This document shows positions 32,552 to 40,170 of a DNA stretch of 64,000 nt, piece by piece (position 1 is the first letter of the stretch; every line of letters starts with the position of its first letter). The position numbers were made by a program, and so were the translations under genes. Source of the DNA: JBIYSM02 sp044759095 (GTDB lineage Bacteria > Bacillota > Bacilli > Brevibacillales > Brevibacillaceae); NCBI RefSeq assembly GCF_044759095.2, contig NZ_JBIYSM020000020.1:1-64000 (forward strand), in the 5' to 3' direction. Below the pieces are notes generated by a model. That model saw nothing but the letters and a program-made list of their open reading frames with translations, searched no databases and was not told where the DNA came from.

Positions 32552-33442
32552 ATGCCAGAGGGACGCATAGTCAAGGCTGTAAGCGGATTTTACTACGTAG
32601 CCGACGGCGATCGGATCTACCAGTGTCGCGCCAGAGGCTTGTTCAAGAAAAAGGATGCGAAAGTAAACCCGCTCGTCGGCGATTGGGTGGTGTACGACGC
32701 GATCAGCGACTCGGAAGGATATGTCATGGAAGTGGGCGAACGCACTAGCGAACTGCTTCGTCCTCCGATCGCCAACGTGGACCAAGCCATCCTGGTTTTT
32801 TCTCTGGTGGAGCCGTCATTCAGCTCGCTGCTTTTGGACAAATTTCTCGTCCATACGGAAAAGGCCGGCATTGATTCCATCATCGTCTTGTCCAAAGCGG
32901 ACATGGCCAGGATGGAAGAAGTCGACGCCATCGTCAGGAAGTATGAGGGGATCGGTTACAGGGTAATCCCCACCTCTACCCGTGATCAGAGGGGAGTAGA
33001 CGACGTCCGCGCAGAGCTTCGCGATCGCATCTCCGTTTTTGCGGGGCAGTCAGGGGTAGGCAAGTCGTCTCTGATCAACGCGCTGTTCCCGGGGATAAGC
33101 CTACAGACGGGCGATGTCAGTCAAAAGCTCGGACGAGGCCGTCACACCACCCGTCATGTGGAACTGATCCCGCTGGCGGGAGGCGGATACGTCGCCGATA
33201 CTCCTGGCTTCAGCTCTCTGGAGTTCATCGGCATCTCCGAACTGGATCTGGCCGAGTCATTCCGCGACTTTGCGGCCATCAGCGACCAGTGCAAGTTTCG
33301 CGGCTGTCTGCACCTGAGTGAACCGGCCTGTGCTGTCCGGGAGGCGCTCGAAGAGGGAGAAGTGGACAGGGAACGCTATGAGCATTACAGGCAGTTTATG
33401 GAAGAACTGAGAGAATACCAACGGAGGAACAAATCATGGTAA
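32552..33442 (+). CDS. rsgA: Ribosome small subunit-dependent GTPase RsgA
   Basis: The 296-residue protein is a circularly permuted GTPase that checks late 30S assembly. It has an N-terminal OB domain (about 1-65), G4-like VLSKADM near 111, the P-loop GQSGVGKSSLINALFPG near 166, G3 DTPGFSSLEF near 213, and a C-terminal zinc site CKFRGCLHLSEPAC near 247-260. RsgA is a PrkC substrate in B. subtilis, which fits the neighbourhood. It overlaps rpe by 7 bases. Confidence 0.95.
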   Translation: MPEGRIVKAVSGFYYVADGDRIYQCRARGLFKKKDAKVNPLVGDWVVYDAISDSEGYVMEVGERTSELLRPPIANVDQAILVFSLVEPSFSSLLLDKFLVHTEKAGIDSIIVLSKADMARMEEVDAIVRKYEGIGYRVIPTSTRDQRGVDDVRAELRDRISVFAGQSGVGKSSLINALFPGISLQTGDVSQKLGRGRHTTRHVELIPLAGGGYVADTPGFSSLEFIGISELDLAESFRDFAAISDQCKFRGCLHLSEPACAVREALEEGEVDRERYEHYRQFMEELREYQRRNKSW

Positions 33443-34083
33443 AAATCGCACCATCCATCCTGTCGGCCAACTTTGCCAGGCTGGGAGAAGAAATCCTGGA
33501 CGTGGAGCGGGGAGGAGCGGACTGGATCCACGTCGATGTCATGGACGGCCACTTCGTACCCAATATCACTATCGGTCCCCTGATCGTGGAGGCAATCCGT
33601 CCGGTGACAAAGCTGCCCTTGGACGTTCATCTGATGATCGAAGAGCCGGATCGCTACATCCCGCAATTCGTCAAAAGCGGCGCCGACTTCGTGACGGTGC
33701 ATCAGGAAGCGTGCCGACACCTGCATCGCACGTTGCACCTGATCAAGGAGCAAGGGGCAAAAGCGGGCGTTGTGCTCAATCCGGCAACACCGCTGGTAAC
33801 GATCGAGTCCGTGCTGGAAGACGTGGACCTGGTGCTGCTGATGACCGTCAATCCTGGCTTCGGCGGGCAAAAGTTCATCCACAGCGTCCTGCCGAAAGTG
33901 AAGGCGCTGCGCAGCATGCTTAACGAGCGCGGACTTCAGTCTGTAGAGATCGAAATCGACGGTGGGGTTAACCCACAGACGGCCCGCTTGTGCGAGGAAG
34001 CGGGAGCCACTGTTCTGGTGGCCGGCAGCGCTGTGTTTAACCAGACCGACCGGGCTCAGGCGATTGCAGCGATTCGCGGGTAA
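33436..34083 (+). CDS. rpe: Ribulose-phosphate 3-epimerase
   Basis: This 215-residue TIM-barrel enzyme interconverts ribulose 5-phosphate and xylulose 5-phosphate. Signatures are IAPSILSANFARLGEE at the start, HVDVMDGHFVPNITIGP near 33, DVHLMIEEP near 64, LLMTVNPGFGGQKFI near 134, and EIDGGVN near 174, which provide the metal ligands and phosphate site. The length is normal. The start overlaps the rsgA stop. In B. subtilis the next genes are thiN and spoVM; here a 5-kb block intervenes. Confidence 0.95.
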   Translation: MVKIAPSILSANFARLGEEILDVERGGADWIHVDVMDGHFVPNITIGPLIVEAIRPVTKLPLDVHLMIEEPDRYIPQFVKSGADFVTVHQEACRHLHRTLHLIKEQGAKAGVVLNPATPLVTIESVLEDVDLVLLMTVNPGFGGQKFIHSVLPKVKALRSMLNERGLQSVEIEIDGGVNPQTARLCEEAGATVLVAGSAVFNQTDRAQAIAAIRG

Positions 34084-34159
34084 GCAAAAAAGCTTGTCCG
34101 TCGTGGAAATACTCGGGTAATCTGGTAGTGAGACACACATGTGGGAGGGAATTTGCTGT

Positions 34160-34717
34160 ATGACGACCAAACCATTGCATATCGTCGGGTTTTGCGGCAG
34201 CATCCGCAAAGATTCGCTCAACAAGGCGCTGTTGATCCAGGCCAGCAAGCTGCTGCCTGCCCACTGTCAATTCACCTTCGCCGATATTTCCCAACTGCCG
34301 CTGTACAATCAGGATCTGGAGAACGATCTTCCCGCTTCCGTAATAGAGCTTGCGCGCCTGGCCCAGTCGGCCGACGGTTTTCTCATCAGCTGTCCGGAGT
34401 ACAACCACTCTGTGCCGGGCGTGCTGAAAAACGCTCTTGACTGGCTGTCCCGGCAGTTTGTCGGCACCCCGCTCGCGTCGAAGCCGGTGGCGATCATGGG
34501 AGCGGCTCCCGGCATGTTTGGAACGGTACGCGCCCAGGTGCATCTGAGAGACATCCTGTTTGGTTTAAACATGTCGCCTGTCAACCGTCCGGAGGTCATG
34601 ATTCCGCAGGCGACGTCCAAGTTTGACGAGAACGGGCTCCTGACTGATGAAACGAGCCTGCAGTTCCTAAAGCAGCTGGTAGACAATCTGGCTGCAGCGA
34701 TAGAGACACGCAAGTAA
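34160..34717 (+). CDS. NADPH-dependent FMN reductase family protein
   Basis: The 185-residue flavodoxin-fold protein matches the NADPH-dependent FMN reductase/azoreductase family: GFCGSIRKDSLNKALL at residues 10-25 binds the FMN phosphate, PLYNQDLE near 49, and SCPEYNHSVPGVLKNALDWLSR near 79-100 contacts the flavin. It reduces flavins, quinones or azo compounds; the substrate is unknown. GGGAGGG lies 9 bases before the ATG. A strong terminator follows. It is the first gene of the block between rpe and spoVM. Confidence 0.84.
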   Translation: MTTKPLHIVGFCGSIRKDSLNKALLIQASKLLPAHCQFTFADISQLPLYNQDLENDLPASVIELARLAQSADGFLISCPEYNHSVPGVLKNALDWLSRQFVGTPLASKPVAIMGAAPGMFGTVRAQVHLRDILFGLNMSPVNRPEVMIPQATSKFDENGLLTDETSLQFLKQLVDNLAAAIETRK

Positions 34718-34727
34718 AGTGCGCATA

Positions 34728-34760
34728 AAAAGCGCGGGTGAACTTTACCCGCGCTTTTCT
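34728..34760. terminator. Bidirectional terminator
   Basis: AAAAGCGCGGGT pairs with ACCCGCGCTTTT across an 8-base loop, between the convergent FMN reductase and M20 peptidase genes. Confidence 0.9.
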
Positions 34761-34820
34761 ATTTCAGTTGTTACGGTTTGTCAAACGACACGACCGTCCC
34801 GCGATCTGGTCGTGGACCGA

Positions 34821-35951
34821 TCACAACGTCGTCAGCATGCGAACCAGCAGCGCAATACGGCCCGGAATATGATCGATCACAACGTGTTCATGCGGGGCGT
34901 GGGCACCGTCACCGACCGGCCCCAAACCATCCAGAGTGGGCGTGCCGGCGGCTGCGGCGAAGTTGCCGTCACTCGTTCCGCCCACGCCGATTTCCTTCAG
35001 TTCGATGCCTTCCAGGTGGGCCTGTTCACGGGCATGCAGGAAAAGCCGCTCCGTTCCTTGTGACCGTTCCATCGGCGGTTTGGTGATCCCGCCCTCCACA
35101 ACCAGCACAGCCCCGGGCAGGACAGGCGTCAAACGATGCATCAGGTTGGTAATTCGTTCGGCTTCGCTTGCTTTTGTGATCCTTACGTCAATCTCAGCTT
35201 CGGCCTGTTCGGGAATGACGTTGGAGACGCTCCCCCCTTTGATGGTTCCGACCGAGAGCGTTGTACCCGCTTCGTAGTCCGTCCACGATTGGATGGCCAG
35301 GACGTGGCGGGCCAGCTCCTCGATGGCGTTGATCCCGCGGGCATGGTCGTTGCCGGCGTGGGCGGAACGTCCTTTTACCTTCAGGACGAACTCGCCCCCG
35401 CCTTTGCGGCTGGTTTTCAGGTAGCCGTCGCCGTAGGATGGTTCCAGGACCAGCGCTGCCGCGCTCTTTCTGGCTTCCGCCATAATCAGCTCTTTGGAAG
35501 CGTGACTGCCGGTCTCTTCGTCTGTGTTCCAGAAGAAGACCAGCTTCTTACCGAGCGGAAGCTTTTCCTGAATGATCGCCTGCAGGGCAAAATAGCTGAA
35601 CACGATGCCGGATTTCATGTCGTAGGTCCCCGGGCCGTACGCCTTGCCGTCTTCGATGCGCCAAGGCTCCGAGGTCAAGGTGCCGATCTCCTTTACTGTG
35701 TCAAAGTGGCCGAGGATAAGAATCTGTTCTTCGCCCTCCCCGTACTCCACCCGCAACGGATTCCCGTACTCTCTCTGAGTGATTTCCTCCACCCTGCATC
35801 CGAGCGCGAGAAAGCGTTTTTTGATATACGCACCAAGTCTGTCTACCGCCTGTTTGTTGTGGGTGGGAGACTCCATTTCGACGTAGGTGCGAAGTTCTTC
35901 CAAAATGGCCTCCAGCTGATTGCGGAAATATTGCGTCCAATTTGTTGTCAT
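34821..35951 (-). CDS. M20 family metallopeptidase
   Basis: The 376-residue protein has the dinuclear zinc M20 layout: GHFDTV near 79 (His and Asp), GPGTYDMKSG near 106-115 (bridging Asp), NTDEETGS near 142 (catalytic and metal Glu), the dimerisation insert from about 180 to 290, and the last-ligand region GVGGTSDGNF near 327. It resembles glutamate carboxypeptidase/ArgE-type hydrolases that release an amino acid from an N-acyl or peptide substrate. It diverges from the amino acid ABC importer, so a shared role in amino acid scavenging is plausible but inferred. GGAGG precedes the ATG. Confidence 0.85.
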   Translation of the reverse strand: MTTNWTQYFRNQLEAILEELRTYVEMESPTHNKQAVDRLGAYIKKRFLALGCRVEEITQREYGNPLRVEYGEGEEQILILGHFDTVKEIGTLTSEPWRIEDGKAYGPGTYDMKSGIVFSYFALQAIIQEKLPLGKKLVFFWNTDEETGSHASKELIMAEARKSAAALVLEPSYGDGYLKTSRKGGGEFVLKVKGRSAHAGNDHARGINAIEELARHVLAIQSWTDYEAGTTLSVGTIKGGSVSNVIPEQAEAEIDVRITKASEAERITNLMHRLTPVLPGAVLVVEGGITKPPMERSQGTERLFLHAREQAHLEGIELKEIGVGGTSDGNFAAAAGTPTLDGLGPVGDGAHAPHEHVVIDHIPGRIALLVRMLTTL

Positions 35952-36153
35952 AGGTTACCTCCTGCGTTGTTTTCTACCTGTACTTTACCGTTCTTACAAG
36001 ACTGATGCCAAGCAAAAATCTAGAAATAAAATAATGTTGAATTTTAGTGTAAAATGATTAAAATATACAATGTGCTGTATGTTTATGAATCAACGAACGT
36101 TCATAGAATACTTGCTCTTAACGACACACTACACTTTTTGGGAGGTACCTTTC

Positions 36154-36969
36154 ATGAAAAAATTCAAAACGATCATGACGATGGCGGTGACGTCCTTGTT
36201 CACTGTCGCTGTTCTGGCAGGGTGCGGCGGCGGACAAGGCGGTGCCGATCAACAGCAGCCGGCTCAAGGCCAGCAACCGACTGCAGAAAAGAAAAAACTG
36301 ATTCTGGCAACCTCGGCTGACTATCCGCCGTACGAGTACCACGATACATCCAGCGGCAAGGACGAGATTGTCGGGTTTGACATTGACATCGCCAACTACA
36401 TCGCCAACGAGCTTGGTTTTGAGTTCGAAGTCAAGGACATGGACTTTAACGGTCTGCTGCCGGCGCTTCAAGCGGGCCGCGCCGATTTCGTGATGGCGGG
36501 CATGACGCCGAAGCCGGAACGTCTGCAGAACGCTGACTTCTCCGTCATCTACTATGATGCCAAAAATTCCATCGTAGCGAAAAAGGGCAGCAACCTGACC
36601 AAATGGGAAGATCTCGCTGGCAAAAAAGTTGCCGTGCAGCTCGGCTCCATTCAAGAAGGCGATGCGAAAGAAATGGCAAAAACGGTACAGGGCATGGAAA
36701 TCAAATCCCTGAACAAGATCGGTGAAATCATTCAGGAGCTGAAATCCGGCCGCGTCGACGCCGCGATCATCGAAGACACTGTGGCAAAAGGCTACACCCA
36801 ATCCAATCCGGATATCGAATTCAACACCATTCCAAGCGAAGGTCCTTCCGGTTCTGCTGTTGCGTTCCCGAAAGGCTCCAAGTACGTGGAAGACTTCAAC
36901 AAAGTGATCAAAAAAATGCAGGAAAACGGCGAACTGGAGAAACTGGTCAAGAAGTGGTTTGAGAAATAA
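36154..36969 (+). CDS. Polar amino acid ABC transporter, substrate-binding lipoprotein
   Basis: This 271-residue SBP_bac_3 family protein binds a polar amino acid outside the cell. The signal ends in the lipobox LAGC at Cys 25, followed by a Gly/Gln-rich linker. The domain start KLILATSADYPPYEYHD and the ligand-site VGFDIDIANYIANELG and MAGMTPKPER segments are typical. ATG 36154 has GGGAGG 8 bases upstream. It is followed by permease and ATPase genes, so it is one complete importer. Arginine, glutamine or cystine are possible ligands; none can be chosen. Confidence 0.9.
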   Translation: MKKFKTIMTMAVTSLFTVAVLAGCGGGQGGADQQQPAQGQQPTAEKKKLILATSADYPPYEYHDTSSGKDEIVGFDIDIANYIANELGFEFEVKDMDFNGLLPALQAGRADFVMAGMTPKPERLQNADFSVIYYDAKNSIVAKKGSNLTKWEDLAGKKVAVQLGSIQEGDAKEMAKTVQGMEIKSLNKIGEIIQELKSGRVDAAIIEDTVAKGYTQSNPDIEFNTIPSEGPSGSAVAFPKGSKYVEDFNKVIKKMQENGELEKLVKKWFEK

Positions 36970-37006
36970 GTACAAATACATCCTGATTTGAGGTGCGAGT
37001 AAGGGC

Positions 37007-37666
37007 ATGACTTTGGATTTCTCACAAATCGTGCCCTCTATCCCCTATATTCTCGGCGGGATATTGGACACGCTAAAATTTACGCTGCTTTCTGCATTTT
37101 TTGGCTTTATTTGGGGGACGATTCTTTCCCTTTTCAAAATCTCGAACATCAAACCGCTCAAGTGGTTTGCGGTGGTGTATACGTCCATCTTCCGCGGTAC
37201 GCCGTTGATTTTGCAGCTGACGCTGATCTACTTTTCCGTCCCGCAGCTGACCGGCTACGACATCAGTGCGCTGGCAGCGGGGGTATTGGCTTTCGGTCTG
37301 AACTCTGCTGCGTACATCTCCGAGACGATTCGCGGGGGGATTCTGGCAGTGGACAAGGGACAGCGGGAAGCAGCGATCGCGCTTGGCGTACCGTACCGCC
37401 GGATGATGCTGGACATCATCTTCCCGCAGGCGCTGAAAAACATCCTGCCAGCGCTGGTTAATGAGAGCATTGCGCTGTTGAAAGAATCCGCCCTCGTCTC
37501 CGTGATCGGTGTAACGGACATTCTTCGCCGCGCCAATATCGTCGCAGCCGAGAAGTTCATCTACTTTGAACCGCTCCTTTTTGCCGGCCTCATCTATTAC
37601 GTCATGGTGATGAGCTTGACATGGGGGGCGCGCGGCTTCGAAAGGAGATTGAGACGCAGTGATTAA
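37007..37666 (+). CDS. Polar amino acid ABC transporter, permease
   Basis: The 219-residue HisMQ-type permease has five membrane helices. The start PYILGGILDTLKFTLLSAFFGFIWGT and the cytoplasmic EAA loop EAAIALGVPYRRMMLDIIFPQA near residue 124, which couples to the ATPase, are clear. The single permease gene implies a homodimer, as in ArtQ-type importers. It overlaps the ATPase gene by 8 bases. Confidence 0.92.
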   Translation: MTLDFSQIVPSIPYILGGILDTLKFTLLSAFFGFIWGTILSLFKISNIKPLKWFAVVYTSIFRGTPLILQLTLIYFSVPQLTGYDISALAAGVLAFGLNSAAYISETIRGGILAVDKGQREAAIALGVPYRRMMLDIIFPQALKNILPALVNESIALLKESALVSVIGVTDILRRANIVAAEKFIYFEPLLFAGLIYYVMVMSLTWGARGFERRLRRSD

Positions 37667-38381
37667 AGTAGAAAACTTGTACAAATCGTTTGGCAAGCTG
37701 GACGTCCTGAAGGATATTTCCACAGAAATCGACCGCGGCGACGTTGTGGCCATCATCGGTCCGTCCGGCTCGGGCAAATCCACCTTTTTACGCTGCATGA
37801 ACCTGCTGGAAGTCCCGACCAAAGGGAAAATTATCATCAACGGACAGGACATTACCGATCCAAAGGCGGATGTAGCGAAAATCCGGCAGAACATCGGGAT
37901 GGTGTTTCAGCATTTTCATCTGTTCCCGCATATGACCGTGCTGCAAAACCTGACCTACGCGCCGATGAAGGTAAAGGGCCTGAGCAAAGAGGCGGCGGAG
38001 AAAAAGGGGAAGGACCTGCTGGCGCGCGTCGGCCTGTCCGACAAGGCGGACGTCTACCCGTCCCGGCTGTCCGGCGGCCAGAAGCAGCGTGTGGCGATCG
38101 CCCGCTCACTGGCTATGGAGCCGGAAATCATGCTGTTTGACGAACCGACGTCCGCGCTTGACCCGGAGATGGTCAAAGAGGTACTCGAAGTTATGAAAGA
38201 CCTCGCCCATACCGGGATGACCATGGCGATCGTCACCCACGAGATGGGCTTTGCCCGAGAGGTGGCGGATCGCATCTGCTTCCTGGACGGCGGTCGTCTG
38301 GTGGAGGAAGCCCCGCCGCAAGAATTTTTCAGCAATCCGAAGAGCGAGCGGGCCAAGCAGTTTTTGGAAAAGATGCTGTAA
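37659..38381 (+). CDS. Polar amino acid ABC transporter, ATP-binding protein
   Basis: This 240-residue GlnQ/ArtM-class ATPase has Walker A GPSGSGKST near residue 33, the Q-loop in GMVFQHFHLFPHMTV near 81-95, signature LSGGQKQR near 134, Walker B IMLFDEPTSALDPEM near 154-168 and the switch His in VTHEMGFAREV. It powers the importer formed with the two upstream genes. A hairpin with the dispersed TTAGCT loop ends the operon. Confidence 0.93.
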   Translation: MIKVENLYKSFGKLDVLKDISTEIDRGDVVAIIGPSGSGKSTFLRCMNLLEVPTKGKIIINGQDITDPKADVAKIRQNIGMVFQHFHLFPHMTVLQNLTYAPMKVKGLSKEAAEKKGKDLLARVGLSDKADVYPSRLSGGQKQRVAIARSLAMEPEIMLFDEPTSALDPEMVKEVLEVMKDLAHTGMTMAIVTHEMGFAREVADRICFLDGGRLVEEAPPQEFFSNPKSERAKQFLEKML

Positions 38382-38467
38382 GCAGTGAAAAAAGCTGGTA
38401 GCTGTGCAGAAAAGATGAATTTCTAAAATTGGACATCCCATACAGTCGCTAGAAAAGTGTTCGGGGC

Positions 38468-38510
38468 CCCGCCCGGCGAAGCGTTAGCTAATGCCGGGTG
38501 GGTTTTCTTA
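38468..38510 (+). terminator. Terminator with TTAGCT loop after the ABC operon
   Basis: CCCGCCCGGC (38468-38477) pairs with GCCGGGTGGG (38493-38502, one G-U pair), followed by TTTTCTTA. It is the most complete copy of a dispersed hairpin: 26 bases recur exactly at 150-175, and related copies lie at 5299, 28557 and 40084. Confidence 0.8.
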
Positions 38511-38524
38511 GTATGTAAGCAATC

Positions 38525-38553
38525 TTTACACGTGGAAAAAAGTAGCGTACAAT
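38525..38553 (+). promoter_or_regulatory. SigA promoter of thiT
   Basis: TTTACA (38525-38530) and TACAAT (38548-38553) are separated by 17 bases. The thiT start lies 35 bases on. No THI-box is present in the leader. Confidence 0.75.
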
Positions 38554-38587
38554 CAGAGCCGGAAGTCTATTCAAGGAGGAATCATCC

Positions 38588-39148
38588 ATGCCGAATCAGC
38601 GTCTGCTCGTCATGATGGAGATCGCCGTCATGGCCGCAATCGGATATGTGTTTAGTCTGGTAAAAGTATTTGAAATGCCGCAGGGAGGCTCGATCTCACT
38701 GGTGATGGTGCCGATCGCCTTGATTGCGGTTCGCCGGGGCGTCATGGCGGGTGTATTGACGGGGTTGATCGTCGGGGAGTTGAATCACCTGATCGGCGGC
38801 TACGTGGTCCATCCGGTACAGCTGCTGCTTGACTACCCGCTGGCTTTCGCCGCTCTGGGTTTGGCGGGGATGGTCCGCCTTTCCGGCTACGGCAGCCAGT
38901 CGAGCCGAATCCTGGCGCTGTGGAGCAGCTTGTTCGTGGGCGTCGTGGGCCGTTTTGTCTGCCATTTTGTTTCGGGGATCGTCTGGTTTGGTGAATATGC
39001 GCCGGAGGGGACACCGGTTGCCCTGTATTCGTTCCTGTACAACATCACGTACCTCCTGCCGGAAATGATCATCGCCGGGATCGTGCTTACCGTCATACTG
39101 ACCAGCGCTCCGCAGCTGTTGTTCCCGAACCGCAGCCGTACGGCGTAA
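38588..39148 (+). CDS. thiT: ECF-type thiamine transporter S component ThiT
   Basis: The 186-residue protein has six hydrophobic helices and ThiT/YuaJ features: MPQGGSISLVMVPIALIAVRRG (broken here between helices), the NHLIGGYVVHPVQLLLDYPLAFAALG loop that forms the thiamine site, and WFGEYAPEG. It captures thiamine and works with the shared ECF energising module encoded elsewhere. CAAGGAGGAATC precedes the ATG. ThiT genes often have a TPP riboswitch, but none is visible here; a plain promoter drives it. It sits near the position of thiN in B. subtilis. Confidence 0.87.
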   Translation: MPNQRLLVMMEIAVMAAIGYVFSLVKVFEMPQGGSISLVMVPIALIAVRRGVMAGVLTGLIVGELNHLIGGYVVHPVQLLLDYPLAFAALGLAGMVRLSGYGSQSSRILALWSSLFVGVVGRFVCHFVSGIVWFGEYAPEGTPVALYSFLYNITYLLPEMIIAGIVLTVILTSAPQLLFPNRSRTA

Positions 39149-39190
39149 TTAATATAGAAGGAACAAAATCGGGCCATGGTGCATATCATA

Positions 39191-39222
39191 GTCAGGTAGC
39201 ATACTCGCTGCCTGATTTTTTT
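39191..39222 (+). terminator. Terminator after thiT
   Basis: TCAGGTAGC pairs with GCTGCCTGA (one G-U pair) across a 6-base loop and is followed by eight T. Confidence 0.85.
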
Positions 39223-39316
39223 TCATTCTTCGACATGCCGGACACATGTTTGACCCTCGACGGAATATGATGTAATATCCACGTTCGGAAAACGCCTTGA
39301 GGAGGTGCGACATGAA

Positions 39317-39493
39317 ATGGGACTTCGCTCCTTTCGCCTGCGACAGGGGGTCGCCGTAAAACGAATTCTCGGTGTTGCATCAGCTGTCGGTGGAATCACC
39401 ATTCTCGTGTATACGGCACCTCCGTGGGTATGGTATAGCCTGTTGGCAATTGGACTCATGGGGGCTGGTTGGTATCTGTTTCATGTCAAGTAA
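39317..39493 (+). CDS. Small membrane protein upstream of spoVM
   Basis: The 58-residue product is basic at its start (MGLRSFRLRQGVAVKR) and then has two hydrophobic segments, ILGVASAVGGITILVYTAP and WVWYSLLAIGLMGAGWYLF, so it is probably a two-helix membrane protein. I do not recognise a family. GAGGAGG lies 11 bases before the chosen ATG; a GTG at 39305 overlaps that site, and the ATG at 39312 is out of frame and stops after 15 codons. It ends 21 bases before spoVM, suggesting cotranscription and perhaps a sporulation link. Confidence 0.6.
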   Translation: MGLRSFRLRQGVAVKRILGVASAVGGITILVYTAPPWVWYSLLAIGLMGAGWYLFHVK

Positions 39494-39514
39494 TTCCGGT
39501 AAGGAGGGGTCACA

Positions 39515-39598
39515 ATGCGATTCTACACCATCAAGCTGCCGAAATTTCTGGGTGGCATGATTCGCGCCGTGATTGAGGCATTTAATCGGAAGAAGTGA
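39515..39598 (+). CDS. spoVM: Stage V sporulation protein M (SpoVM)
   Basis: This 27-codon gene encodes MRFYTIKLPKFLGGMIRAVI followed by EAFNRKK. It matches B. subtilis SpoVM (26 residues, MKFYTIKLPKFLGG...), the amphipathic helix that recognises the convex forespore membrane, anchors SpoIVA and inhibits FtsH. Proline 9, needed for curvature recognition, is kept. AAGGAGGGG lies 7 bases before the ATG. As in B. subtilis, it is followed by rpmB on the opposite strand and a shared terminator. It shows that the organism makes endospores. Confidence 0.96.
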   Translation: MRFYTIKLPKFLGGMIRAVIEAFNRKK

Positions 39599-39630
39599 AG
39601 CAATACCCGATGGACTTCATAGAAAAAAGC

Positions 39631-39658
39631 AAAAAAGCACCTCGCGGGTGCTTTTTTT
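39631..39658. terminator. Bidirectional terminator between spoVM and rpmB
   Basis: AAAAAGCACC pairs with GGTGCTTTTT across a 5-base loop, with A and T runs on both sides. Confidence 0.9.
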
Positions 39659-39677
39659 CGCTTTTTTCTGGGAACAA

Positions 39678-39866
39678 TTATACGCGAGTCACGAGACCGG
39701 ACTTCAGTGCTCGAGTGCTCACATATACGCGCTTCGGCTTACCATTTACAAGAATGCGCACTTTTTGAACGTTAACACCCCAGGTACGGCGAGTAGCGCG
39801 CATGGAGTGGGAGCGAGCGTTTCCAGCTTTAGCAGATTTGCCAGTTACAAAGCAGCGACGTGCCAT
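39678..39866 (-). CDS. rpmB: 50S ribosomal protein L28
   Basis: The 62-residue protein has the L28 pattern MARRCFVTGKSAKAGNARSHSM, of which Cys 5 is the zinc-free variant's sole cysteine near the start, then TRRTWGVNVQKVR and VYVSTRALKSGLV. The start at 39866 follows GGGAGGTGG; upstream codons lack a site. It is transcribed opposite to spoVM and yloU, the order conserved in Bacillales. Confidence 0.95.
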   Translation of the reverse strand: MARRCFVTGKSAKAGNARSHSMRATRRTWGVNVQKVRILVNGKPKRVYVSTRALKSGLVTRV

Positions 39867-40024
39867 TGACATCCACCTCCCTTGTTGCATCTAAAACGGG
39901 ATACCCTGTGAGGGGCAATAACAAACACTTGCTTATAGTAGCATACCACCCTGTCAATTGCAATACTTGACGATCAAGAATTAGGCAGCTCGCAGGGAAT
40001 TCCCGGTCAGATTCGACAAAACGC

Positions 40025-40053
40025 TTCAAATCTAGTAAGGGTTAGTGTAGAAT
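40025..40053 (+). promoter_or_regulatory. Candidate SigA promoter of yloU-fakA
   Basis: TTCAAA (40025-40030) and TAGAAT (40048-40053) have a 17-base spacer. The transcript would then run through the hairpin at 40084-40120 before yloU. Confidence 0.6.
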
Positions 40054-40083
40054 TGTGAGAAGCATGGTTATATATGCCTAGAA

Positions 40084-40120
40084 ACCCCCACCCGCTATAG
40101 CTGATGCTGTCCGGTGGGGT
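40084..40120 (-). repeat. TTAGCT-type hairpin in the yloU leader
   Basis: ACCCC-ACC pairs with GGTGGGGT with one bulged C. Read on the minus strand, AGCATCAGCTATAGCGGGTG and the TTTCTAG tail resemble the element at 38468-38510. It lies between divergent genes, so it is not a simple end-of-gene terminator. Confidence 0.5.
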
Positions 40121-40170
40121 CCGTAATGCAGCAAAACGGCCAGGCCGTTTGAAAAAGGAGGAGTCCTTGC

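Larger units (their letters stand above)
39867..40170. other. Intergenic control region between rpmB and yloU
   Basis: These 304 bases hold no gene. They contain a minus-strand TTGACA near 39953 with TATAAG 14 bases on (a poor rpmB promoter spacing), a yloU promoter at 40025-40053, and a hairpin of the dispersed TTAGCT-loop family at 40084-40120. Confidence 0.6.

Noticed and set aside
36082..36100. CGAACGTTC-like palindrome before the amino acid ABC operon as a LexA box
   Set aside because: There is no 4-base spacer between GAAC and GTTC, so it does not fit the LexA box.
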